The notes beneath the pieces are model-generated. The model worked only from the letters and a program-made list of their open reading frames with translations. It did no database searches and was not told the origin of the DNA. A DNA stretch of 64,000 nt from the NCBI GenBank assembly GCA_947169235.1, contig CAMVOY010000002.1:1-64000 (forward strand), given 5' to 3'. Origin of the DNA: an uncultured Lachnospiraceae bacterium (GTDB taxonomy: Bacteria > Bacillota > Clostridia > Lachnospirales > Lachnospiraceae). The translations under genes and the position numbers were made by a program. Shown piece by piece: positions 29,573 to 37,983 of the stretch. Positions within the stretch are counted from its first letter, which is position 1. Each line of letters begins with the position of its first letter.

Positions 29573-30864
29573 TAGAATTAAATGATAAAACAAAAAAAGA
29601 GGTTCTTTCTACTCTTTCAAAGCGCAGCTTCGGAGCTGATGAGGAGATACAAAAGATAGTTGATCAGATCATCGCCGATGTCCGTGAAAATGGTGACGAG
29701 GCGTTGGTTCGTCTCACTGAGGGCCTTGACGGCGTTAAGCTCAGACCTGATCAGTTCAGAGTGAGCAAAGCTGAGATTGATGATGCTTACAAAAAAGTTG
29801 ATGATTCTCTGATAGAGACGATCAAAAAAGCTATCGATAATATCAAGAGTTATCATGAAAAACAGGTCAGACAGAGTTTTATTTCCACCCGTGAAGATGG
29901 AGTGATGCTCGGGCAGAGGATAACTCCCATTGAAAAAGTCGGTGTTTATGTACCGGGTGGAAGAGCTCCGCTGTCATCATCAGTTCTTATGAATGTCGTG
30001 CCGGCAAAGGTAGCCGGTGTTCCGCAGATCGTAATGATGACTCCTCCGTCAAAGGATGGAACGATCACTCCTGAGGTTTTGGTTGCAGCTGATCTTTCAG
30101 GTTGTGATGAGATATATAAGATTGGCGGAGCGCAGGCTGTTGCTGCTCTTGCCTACGGTACTGATACCGTGCCAAAAGTGTATAAGATCGTTGGCCCCGG
30201 GAATATTTTTGTGACACTTGCGAAAAAGGCGGTTTTCGGAACTGTTGGGATCGATTCTGTCGCAGGCCCTTCAGAAATCCTGGTACTGGCGGATGAGACT
30301 GCAACTCCTGAGTATGTTGCATGTGATCTTTTGAGCCAGGCTGAGCATGATCCGATGTCATCAGCAGTTCTGGTCACAACTGATAAGTCGATTGCAAAAA
30401 AGGTTGAAAAACTCGCAAACAGTTTCGCAAAGGAGCAGTCCAGACGTGAGATAATCGAAAAATCGCTGGAGGATTGGGGTTATATTCTGGTTGCGAAAAA
30501 CATGGATGAAGCGATAGATATCGTTAATGATATAGCCAGCGAGCATTTGGAGATCCTCACCAAAAACGCATTTGATGTGATGTGCAGGATCAAAAATGCC
30601 GGTGCTATCTTTATGGGAGAATATAGCTGTGAGCCGCTCGGTGACTATTTCGCCGGCCCCGATCATGTGCTTCCGACCTGCGGTACGGCAAGGTTTTCAT
30701 CACCGTTATCCGTTGATGAGTTTATCAAAAAAACCAGTCTGATCTCTTATTCAAAGGAAGCATTGGAGCAGGCTAATGAGGATATCATCGCATTTGCCAA
30801 GGCTGAGAAGCTTTATGCTCATGCAAACTCCATCGCTGTCAGATTCGGCAAGGAAGTCAAATAA
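29563..30864 (+). CDS. hisD: Histidinol dehydrogenase
   Basis: Zinc enzyme that oxidises histidinol to histidine with two NAD. The 433 residues contain [16 protein letters not shown], the [13 protein letters not shown] stretch, [32 protein letters not shown] (zinc region) and the C-terminal [11 protein letters not shown] 29563 overlaps the hisG stop by 10 bases and has AAGGAGG before it; the longer in-frame start at 29467 lies wholly within hisG. No strong terminator was seen after it. Confidence 0.96.
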   Translation: MRVIELNDKTKKEVLSTLSKRSFGADEEIQKIVDQIIADVRENGDEALVRLTEGLDGVKLRPDQFRVSKAEIDDAYKKVDDSLIETIKKAIDNIKSYHEKQVRQSFISTREDGVMLGQRITPIEKVGVYVPGGRAPLSSSVLMNVVPAKVAGVPQIVMMTPPSKDGTITPEVLVAADLSGCDEIYKIGGAQAVAALAYGTDTVPKVYKIVGPGNIFVTLAKKAVFGTVGIDSVAGPSEILVLADETATPEYVACDLLSQAEHDPMSSAVLVTTDKSIAKKVEKLANSFAKEQSRREIIEKSLEDWGYILVAKNMDEAIDIVNDIASEHLEILTKNAFDVMCRIKNAGAIFMGEYSCEPLGDYFAGPDHVLPTCGTARFSSPLSVDEFIKKTSLISYSKEALEQANEDIIAFAKAEKLYAHANSIAVRFGKEVK

Positions 30865-30898
30865 TATCGAAAAATGGCATTTTTCTTAAAAAAATTGC

Positions 30899-30927
30899 TT
30901 GACTGAGAGCCGAAAGTATGTTATAGT
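30899..30927 (+). promoter_or_regulatory. Sigma-A promoter for rplS
   Basis: TTGACT (30899-30904) and TATAGT (30922-30927) with 17 bases between. It lies in the 146-base gap after hisD and gives rplS a leader of about 75 bases. Confidence 0.8.
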
Positions 30928-30929
30928 TC

Positions 30930-30997
30930 TAACGTTGTGCAAAATAATCATTAGATGGTCCGCTAAAGATATATTACTTTATGAACATCGAACGTTA
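30930..30997 (+). promoter_or_regulatory. Candidate L19 leader structure
   Basis: TAACGTT (30930-30936), at the predicted transcription start, is complementary to AACGTTA (30991-30997), just before the AAGGAGG of rplS. The closed leader would hold the Shine-Dalgarno close to a 7-bp helix. Autoregulatory L19 leaders are known in Firmicutes; the match here rests only on position and this closing helix, so the assignment is tentative. Confidence 0.45.
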
Positions 30998-31010
30998 AGG
31001 AGGAAGAAAG

Positions 31011-31358
31011 ATGAACGACATTATCAAGAAGATCGAAGACGAACAGCTTCGTGCAGAAACGTTCGACTTCAACATCGGTGACACTGTACGTGTTCACGCA
31101 AAGGTAAAAGAGGGACAGCGCGAGCGTATCCAGGTATTCGAGGGTACAGTGCTCAAGAGACAGGGCGGTTCAAGCCGTGAGACCTTCACTGTTCGTAAGT
31201 TTTCAAACGGTGTAGGCGTCGAGAAGACCTGGCCTCTTCATTCACCAATTGTTGAGAAGATTGAGGTTGTACGTCGTGGTAAAGTAAGACGTGCTAAGCT
31301 TAACTATCTGAGAAGCCGCACAGGTAAGGCTGCAAAGGTTAAAGAGCTTGTAAGATAA
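31011..31358 (+). CDS. rplS: 50S ribosomal protein L19
   Basis: Ribosomal protein of 115 residues at the 30S-50S interface. Family sequences [46 protein letters not shown] and the C-terminal [14 protein letters not shown] are intact. Its usual neighbours rpsP, rimM and trmD are absent here, but lepB and rbgA follow in the common order. It has its own promoter and terminator. Confidence 0.98.
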   Translation: MNDIIKKIEDEQLRAETFDFNIGDTVRVHAKVKEGQRERIQVFEGTVLKRQGGSSRETFTVRKFSNGVGVEKTWPLHSPIVEKIEVVRRGKVRRAKLNYLRSRTGKAAKVKELVR

Positions 31359-31382
31359 TAACTATTCTCACAAAGAAAACAT

Positions 31383-31416
31383 GGTCAACGAATTATTATG
31401 ATTTGTTGACCTTTTT
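31383..31416 (+). terminator. Intrinsic terminator of rplS
   Basis: GGTCAAC (31383-31389) pairs with GTTGACC (31405-31411), extended inward by AA/TT around a mismatch, followed directly by TTTTT (31412-31416). Confidence 0.88.
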
Positions 31417-31455
31417 CCTATATTTATGGTGTGCAGTTTGATATGGAGGACGTAA

Positions 31456-32091
31456 ATGAATCTCCGATTCGAGGAAGAGGCTAAGAAGGAAAAAAGAAAA
31501 AAGCTGATATATGAAACGATAAGATATCTGATATATGTTGTAATCGTTATCTTTTTTGCATGGTGCATTATTAACCTCTGCCTGAAAAAGGTCACAATGA
31601 TCGGTTCTTCCATGGAAAACACACTCCACAGTGGGCAGGAGATCATAGTCAACACATTTTTTAAAAGATTTGTGTCACCGGGCAGAAACTCAGTCATAGC
31701 ATTTTTTCCGGAAACAGGAGCTGACAATAAAGAAAGAACGGATTCATCGATCCTGATAAGAAGGATTGTCGGTCTTCCCGGAGAAAGAGTAAAGATATCG
31801 GGAGGCTATGTCTACATTAATGGCAAAAAGCTCGAAGAGGATTATGAGTTCGACAGAAATGTATCATCCGGGCAGGCTGATCAGGAAGTGAGCCTTAAGG
31901 ATAATGAGTATTTTGTACTTAGTGATAAAAGGACTGATCTGGATGACAGCAGGAGTTCGAGTTTTACGAAGGTAATAAGCGATAATATAATAGGTACTGT
32001 TATTCTCCAGTTGGATCCGTTTGGATTTATTGCAGGTCCTGAGCCTGATAAAACCGAATCCGATGAAGACGAGGAGAAATCAGAGGAGTGA
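31456..32091 (+). CDS. lepB: Signal peptidase I paralog with altered catalytic site
   Basis: Type I signal peptidase fold, 211 residues, with one N-terminal membrane segment (about 20-42). The nucleophile region GSSMENTL is intact (Ser52). In the second catalytic box, where active members have Lys before Arg (YIKRV-type), this protein reads ILIRRIVGLPGE, so Arg102 stands where the general-base Lys should be. The usual GDNR box is also changed, to SDKRTDLDDSR. It may be inactive, use different chemistry, or serve as a partner. An acidic tail (KTESDEDEEKSEE) ends the protein. Two canonical paralogs are in the window. It is 7 bases from rbgA. Confidence 0.85.
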   Translation: MNLRFEEEAKKEKRKKLIYETIRYLIYVVIVIFFAWCIINLCLKKVTMIGSSMENTLHSGQEIIVNTFFKRFVSPGRNSVIAFFPETGADNKERTDSSILIRRIVGLPGERVKISGGYVYINGKKLEEDYEFDRNVSSGQADQEVSLKDNEYFVLSDKRTDLDDSRSSSFTKVISDNIIGTVILQLDPFGFIAGPEPDKTESDEDEEKSEE

Positions 32092-32098
32092 GCATTTA

Positions 32099-32956
32099 AT
32101 GCATTTTCAATGGTTTCCGGGTCACATGACTAAGGCGATCAGATCCATGAAGGAGGAGATTCGCCTTATTGATATCGTGATCGAGCTGATAGATGCAAGG
32201 ATCCCCGTAAGTTCAAGGAATCCAGAGATAGATACTTTGGCGCAGGGCAAAACCAGGATCCTGCTTTTAAACAAGACTGATATGGCTGATAAGTCTCAGA
32301 CCGATAAATGGGTTGAGTATTTTGAGTCAAAGGGCTTATATGCGCTTTCTATCAATGCAAAAAAGAAACAGGATCTAAGCAGAGTAAACAGACTGATTGA
32401 TGAGGCTGTACGTATAAAACGGGAAAAGGATCTCAAACGAGGGATTAAAAATCGCCCTGTACGTGCCATGATCGTCGGCATTCCGAATGTCGGAAAATCC
32501 ACTTTCATAAACAGTTTTTCCGGACGGGCATCTACCAAAACCGGCAATAAACCCGGAGTTACAAAGGGAAAGCAGTGGATAAGGCTTTCAGGCGGCAAAA
32601 ATGGTGGTAGTGTAGAGTTACTGGATACACCCGGGATTCTATGGCCGAAGTTTGAAGACCAGACAGTCGGGCTTCATCTGGCTTGGATCGGCTCGATAAA
32701 AGATGAATTGATAGTAAGCACCGATCTTGCTTTGGATCTGATCGAGTTTTTGGAGACGGAGCATAAGGGTGTAATAAGTGAACATTATGGATTTGAGCCG
32801 GAGGGCGATTCTGTTCATATTTTGGAACAGCTGGCCGCTGCTCGTGGCTGTAAAGCTCGTGGCGGCGAGCCTGACTTTGATAAAGCGGCATTTTTCCTGC
32901 TTGATGATTTCAGAAATGCCAGGCTCGGAAGTATAACGATTGAATGTGTTTCCTGA
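32099..32956 (+). CDS. rbgA: Ribosome biogenesis GTPase RbgA/YlqF
   Basis: Circularly permuted GTPase for late 50S assembly. In the 285 residues the G motifs appear in permuted order: NKTD (G4, about residue 60) comes before GIPNVGKST (G1, about 124) and DTPGI (G3, about 178). HFQWFPGHMTKA is the characteristic N-terminus. ATG 32099 starts there; an in-frame start at 32021 lies inside the preceding lepB. Confidence 0.95.
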   Translation: MHFQWFPGHMTKAIRSMKEEIRLIDIVIELIDARIPVSSRNPEIDTLAQGKTRILLLNKTDMADKSQTDKWVEYFESKGLYALSINAKKKQDLSRVNRLIDEAVRIKREKDLKRGIKNRPVRAMIVGIPNVGKSTFINSFSGRASTKTGNKPGVTKGKQWIRLSGGKNGGSVELLDTPGILWPKFEDQTVGLHLAWIGSIKDELIVSTDLALDLIEFLETEHKGVISEHYGFEPEGDSVHILEQLAAARGCKARGGEPDFDKAAFFLLDDFRNARLGSITIECVS

Positions 32957-32972
32957 AAACGGAGGTTTATAT

Positions 32973-34151
32973 ATGAGTGATTTTGATCGCGATGCTTTGT
33001 TCTCCGATATTGATAAGATAATGGAACAACAGGGTTTTTCAAATATAGGTTCCTCATCAATGCCGGTAGAGATTGAGGCTACGGATGAGCCCGAATCCGA
33101 AAATATGGCTACCATTCAGCCTCATGAGCTGGATATGATCGAGCGTGTGGTGAATCCGGAGCTTGCTGCCAAACGCGTTGAGTTAGAACTGGAAACGCAG
33201 GAAGAGCTGATGGAGGCTCAGCCTTTAGATGATCAGCAGATAAATGTCGGGCAGACTTTTCCTGAACCTGTCGCTGCAAGCGCTCCTACGGTAAACGATG
33301 CAGAAGAAGAGAGCATGGAACCTGATGTAGTATCATTGTCTCTTGAAAAGCCGGTCTCACCAAATTATGAAGATATGGTTGAACCTGAGGTCAATTTAAC
33401 AAGGTCAGAACCGGTTTCACCAGATAAGTTTACGACCATTGAAAAACCAATGGAATGGTCGTTAGGAAGTGAATCCAAGTCAGGCGAGGAACAGAAGTCA
33501 GAGAATTATGTACCTCCGGTTTCTTATCTTGAGGAGGCATCATCTGATGGAATACAGGTTGAAAATGTTGCATTCGGTGATATATCCGTAGGTGTGGAAA
33601 CTGAGAGCGTCGAGTTTTCTGTAGGTCATCCGTTTATCAGGTTATTTAGAAATATTCTGATCGTGGTGGCGTTAGCTCTTGTGATCTCTTTGTTTATCAC
33701 AAAGTTTATTGCATCTCACACGTCAGTTGACGGCTCATCAATGTCACCAACACTTACAAGTGGCGATCAACTGATAGTAGAGAAGTTCAGCTATTATTTC
33801 CATGATCCCGAAAGATTTGATATTGTGGTATTCCCGATCTCAACTGAGGATGACTATATTAAACGTGTCATAGGTCTTCCGGGGGAAACTGTTCAGATAG
33901 TGAACGGACAGGTATACATAAACGGAAATTTGCTTACAGACGACAGATACGGAGCTGAGATCATCGAGGATCCGGGAACAGCTGCGGATACAATATTTCT
34001 TCAGCCCGATGAGTATTTTGTTCTCGGAGACAACAGAAATGCGAGTGTGGACAGCCGTTTCCCTGAGGTTGGACTGATCCATAAGAAAGATATAGAAGGA
34101 AGAGCATGGTTAAGGTTTTATCCATTTGGCTCTTTTGGTTTGGTTAACTGA
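32973..34151 (+). CDS. lepB: Signal peptidase I with long acidic N-terminal extension
   Basis: Canonical type I signal peptidase: Ser256 in DGSSMSPTL, Lys297 in YIKRVIGLPGE and a GDNRNASVDSR box. It has 392 residues because about 220 residues of acidic, Pro/Glu/Ser-rich, low-complexity sequence precede the single membrane segment (about 226-246). This part is presumably cytoplasmic and contains two near-repeats of EPVSP/KPVSP type. ATG 32973 has GGAGG before it, and the extension is in one uninterrupted frame, so it is not a start-site error. It overlaps nothing and lies 16 bases after rbgA. Confidence 0.9.
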   Translation: MSDFDRDALFSDIDKIMEQQGFSNIGSSSMPVEIEATDEPESENMATIQPHELDMIERVVNPELAAKRVELELETQEELMEAQPLDDQQINVGQTFPEPVAASAPTVNDAEEESMEPDVVSLSLEKPVSPNYEDMVEPEVNLTRSEPVSPDKFTTIEKPMEWSLGSESKSGEEQKSENYVPPVSYLEEASSDGIQVENVAFGDISVGVETESVEFSVGHPFIRLFRNILIVVALALVISLFITKFIASHTSVDGSSMSPTLTSGDQLIVEKFSYYFHDPERFDIVVFPISTEDDYIKRVIGLPGETVQIVNGQVYINGNLLTDDRYGAEIIEDPGTAADTIFLQPDEYFVLGDNRNASVDSRFPEVGLIHKKDIEGRAWLRFYPFGSFGLVN

Positions 34152-34166
34152 TACCGGAGGATTGAG

Positions 34167-34640
34167 ATGGAGATTGAAAAGAAGTATCTTGTGAAATACC
34201 TTCCCTCTGACCTTGATAAATACGAAGGAATTGAAATCGAGCAGGCATATTTATGCCAGGATCCGACACTTCGTATTAGGAGAAAAGGTACCAAATATAT
34301 ATTTACTTACAAGAAAAGGGTACCGAACACGGATGAAAAAATAAATTTAGCTGAGGAAATAGAGTCAGAACTTGATTTTGATTCCTATATGCATTTGTTC
34401 AAAAAGGCGGATGGTATCCCTATCCACAAGACCAGATATGTCATCCCTTATGACGGATATAACATTGAGCTTGATGTTTTTCATGGTGCGAGAGAGGGTT
34501 TCTGCCTTGCAGAAGTTGAGTTCATGTCCGTTGAAGACAGTCTTGATTTTTCTCCGCCGGAATGGTTCGGTGAGGACGTAAGTGGAGATATACGGTATAC
34601 CAATTCATATATGGCTATGCATGATCTGAAGGAACACTGA
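34167..34640 (+). CDS. CYTH-domain protein
   Basis: Member of the CYTH/triphosphate tunnel metalloenzyme superfamily, 157 residues. The N-terminal ExExK signature is MEIEKKYLV; basic and acidic strands follow (LRIRRKGTKYIFTYKKR, LAEEIESEL, ELDVF, LAEVEF). Relatives hydrolyse inorganic triphosphate or thiamine triphosphate or cyclise ATP; the short stand-alone form suggests a triphosphatase. It sits 15 bases downstream of lepB and shares its transcript. Confidence 0.82.
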   Translation: MEIEKKYLVKYLPSDLDKYEGIEIEQAYLCQDPTLRIRRKGTKYIFTYKKRVPNTDEKINLAEEIESELDFDSYMHLFKKADGIPIHKTRYVIPYDGYNIELDVFHGAREGFCLAEVEFMSVEDSLDFSPPEWFGEDVSGDIRYTNSYMAMHDLKEH

Positions 34641-34710
34641 AAGTATCGGTGTTGCTTTTGAGTCATTGATATTATTTGTTGTATATAATTGATATTATTT
34701 AAGAAAAAAC

Positions 34711-36110
<1,400 letters not shown>

Positions 36111-36140
36111 TCCAAAGTATGTAATTCATTGAAAACTATT

Positions 36141-36202
36141 AAAAAGAAGCATGTATATCTCGTTTCGGGCACGTAAGTTGAGATATTTCATGCTTCTTTT
36201 TT
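36141..36202 (+). terminator. Bidirectional terminator between gdhA and lexA
   Basis: AAAAAGAAGCATG (36141-36153) pairs with CATGCTTCTTTTT (36189-36201), and the helix continues with ATATCTC (36155-36161) and GAGATAT (36180-36186). T-tracts lie at the 3' end on both strands, so it can stop both convergent transcripts. Confidence 0.92.
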
Positions 36203-36207
36203 ATTAG

Positions 36208-36288
36208 TCTGGAACAGATTTTACGTAAGTCTGAATTATTCAACAACTCCGGAACAAATCTTACATGAGTCTGAACAATCCGACAACT
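36208..36288 (+). repeat. Imperfect 40-bp tandem duplication of the lexA 3' end
   Basis: Bases 36208-36248 match 36248-36288 at 32 of 41 positions. The second copy contains the last codons and stop of lexA (VVGLFRLM-stop on the minus strand); the first is a decayed copy beyond the stop, with its own in-frame stops. It resembles the cleaner triplication at the fhs 3' end. Confidence 0.7.
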
Positions 36289-36875
36289 CTGCCTAAGATG
36301 ATCACCTCATTTACGATGATCGGATCCATGGATGAGTTCTCAGGCTGAAGGCGATAGTGGTCTTTCTCTTTGTAATAAGTTTTTACGGTGGCGGAGTCGT
36401 CTATCAGTGCGACGACGATGTCACCGTTTTTAGCTACCGGAGTCTGCTGAGCGATGATACGGTCGCCATCGTATATACCTGCTTCGATCATGGAATCTCC
36501 TCTGACATCGAGCATGAACAGATCACCTGCAGGCAGCTCACTGGAAAGAAGAGGAAAATAACCGGATATATTCTGCTCGGCAAATAACGGCGCTCCGGCT
36601 GCAACCTGACCGATCATTGGGATATTCCTCATCTCTCTGCGTGTCATATTGAATCCGTCATCAACTATCTCTATAGCTCTGGGTTTGGCAGGATCACGTC
36701 TGATGTAACCGTTTAATTCAAGTGTTTCAAGATGAGAATGTACTGATGAAGGCGACTTCAGGTGAACAGCATCACATATCTCGCGAACAGAAGGCGGATA
36801 CCCCTTGTCAAGGATCTGCTGTTTCATATATGAGAGAATCTCACTCTGTTTTGCGGAAATTTTACCCTGCGCCAT
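36261..36875 (-). CDS. lexA: SOS repressor LexA
   Basis: Represses DNA-damage genes and self-cleaves when RecA is activated. The 204 residues have an N-terminal winged helix (about 1-70, with SVREICDAVHLKSPSSVHSHL), the Ala-Gly cleavage site in QVAAGAPLF, Ser in GDSMIEAGI and Lys in SATVKTYY. ATG 36875 has GAGGTC before it; the longer in-frame start at 36944 would cover its promoter region. A LexA-type operator overlaps its -35, so it is likely autoregulated. Confidence 0.96.
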   Translation of the reverse strand: MAQGKISAKQSEILSYMKQQILDKGYPPSVREICDAVHLKSPSSVHSHLETLELNGYIRRDPAKPRAIEIVDDGFNMTRREMRNIPMIGQVAAGAPLFAEQNISGYFPLLSSELPAGDLFMLDVRGDSMIEAGIYDGDRIIAQQTPVAKNGDIVVALIDDSATVKTYYKEKDHYRLQPENSSMDPIIVNEVIILGRVVGLFRLM

Positions 36876-36934
36876 AATGACCTCACAATCCGGGGATACA
36901 CAAATCCCCTGTTTGATTTTCTTGTTACAGAACA

Positions 36935-36974
36935 ATAGTATCATATTTTTGATAATTTGTCAAACATTTGTTCG
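36935..36974 (-). promoter_or_regulatory. lexA promoter with LexA operator
   Basis: On the minus strand TTGACA (complement of 36958-36963) and TACTAT (complement of 36935-36940) are 17 bases apart. The operator CAAACATTTGTTCG (36961-36974, plus strand) overlaps the -35. It matches the pattern C-R-A-A-Y-A-N2-TGTTCG shared with the three sites before the yneA-like gene. Confidence 0.75.
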
Positions 36975-36994
36975 AAAAAATATATTTTTATCAA

Positions 36995-37023
36995 TTGACA
37001 AAACAAGGCAAGATGAGTATAAT
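36995..37023 (+). promoter_or_regulatory. Full-consensus promoter for the SH3 membrane protein gene
   Basis: TTGACA (36995-37000) and TATAAT (37018-37023), spacer 17: a perfect sigma-A match, 21 bases from the divergent lexA operator. The start codon is 180 bases away, so the transcript has a long leader. Confidence 0.88.
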
Positions 37024-37051
37024 ATTTAAGGTATGGTTAAAAGCTCGAAGA

Positions 37052-37201
37052 GCTCGTCGTGGAGGAATAGTGTGAAAAATCACATTGATATGCTGATTTT
37101 TCACACGGCTGTTTGTGACGAGCCCAAACAGCCTTTGATCCGACATGCGTGCCGAAAGCACGCATGCGGTGACTCGCACAAGTGCTCGTCGTGGAGGAAT
37201 A
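37052..37201 (+). promoter_or_regulatory. Leader of three perfect hairpins between duplicated SD blocks
   Basis: An 18-base direct repeat that contains GTGGAGGAATA occurs at 37052-37069 and 37184-37201; the second copy supplies the Shine-Dalgarno for ATG 37204. Between them are GTGTGAAAAATCA (37070-37082) with TGATTTTTCACAC (37094-37106), 13 bp; GGCTGTTTG (37107-37115) with CAAACAGCC (37125-37133), 9 bp; and CATGCGTGC (37144-37152) with GCACGCATG (37158-37166), 9 bp. The frame is open throughout, so a GTG at 37072 after the first SD could start a 44-residue N-terminal extension. No T-tract follows any hairpin. Confidence 0.7.
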
Positions 37202-37203
37202 AT

Positions 37204-37959
37204 ATGAGCAAGAAAAAGTACGGATTTTTCGGAAGAATAAAAAGATCGGATAATCCGGCATTCGAAATAGGGATGTTTTCAATAAGTGTAGCTATATCTC
37301 TGGCCGTTCTGGTAGGAGTTGTATTAGTTGCATGGTTCTATATCAAAGGTCAGACCAATCGTTATACTGAGGAAGAGGTCAATGCAGGAACCGTTACCCA
37401 GGCTGCCGTGGAGGTTGATAAAACTGAGGAGGAGCCTGTACAGACGGTGGATCCCAATCAGGAAATGATCGAGAATGATGATCTTATCGATTATGAAGAC
37501 GAGTTAAAAACAGCTGAGTATGCGTATACTACCAGTGATGTCAACCTTCGTTCGGAGCCCAGCCTGACTGCTTTGGTTGTTATGAAGGTTCCTTTTGGAG
37601 CCTCAGTAGATATGATCAGCTATGATGGCGGAGATTGGGCGAAGGTTTCATATCAGGGACAGGAAGGCTATATCAATGCAATGTATCTTTCTGTTGATAA
37701 GCCGGTTCCGATCGAAGAACAGCCTGCTATCGAGGTTACACCGAAGCCTGTAAAGACGCCTAAGCCGACCAAGACACCTGAGGAGACAGTAGCTCCTGAT
37801 GAAACAGAAGAGCCGGATTATCCTGAGGTGACCGAAGAGCCAACGGAGCCTACTGAGGCTCCGCCGGAGAAGACCAAAAAGCCTGCTCCTACTGAGGCTC
37901 CACCGGAGGAGACTGAACCACCGGCAGAAACAGAAGCGCCGGCGGCACCGGAAGAGTAA
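37204..37959 (+). CDS. Membrane-anchored bacterial SH3-domain protein
   Basis: A 251-residue surface protein of unknown function. A short basic N-terminus precedes one membrane segment (about 22-46); an acidic spacer follows, then one SH3b domain (about 108-165: DVNLRSEPSLTALVVMKVPFG, GGDWAKVSYQGQEGYI), which in this family binds peptidoglycan. The last 80 residues are a Pro/Glu/Thr repeat region (TPKP, TEAPPE). ATG 37204 is preferred because of GGAGG and the sensible membrane topology; a GTG 44 codons upstream is possible. It lies 24 bases upstream of mutS. Confidence 0.82.
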   Translation: MSKKKYGFFGRIKRSDNPAFEIGMFSISVAISLAVLVGVVLVAWFYIKGQTNRYTEEEVNAGTVTQAAVEVDKTEEEPVQTVDPNQEMIENDDLIDYEDELKTAEYAYTTSDVNLRSEPSLTALVVMKVPFGASVDMISYDGGDWAKVSYQGQEGYINAMYLSVDKPVPIEEQPAIEVTPKPVKTPKPTKTPEETVAPDETEEPDYPEVTEEPTEPTEAPPEKTKKPAPTEAPPEETEPPAETEAPAAPEE

Positions 37960-37983
37960 AGGGAGATAGGGGAGGAACGATCG

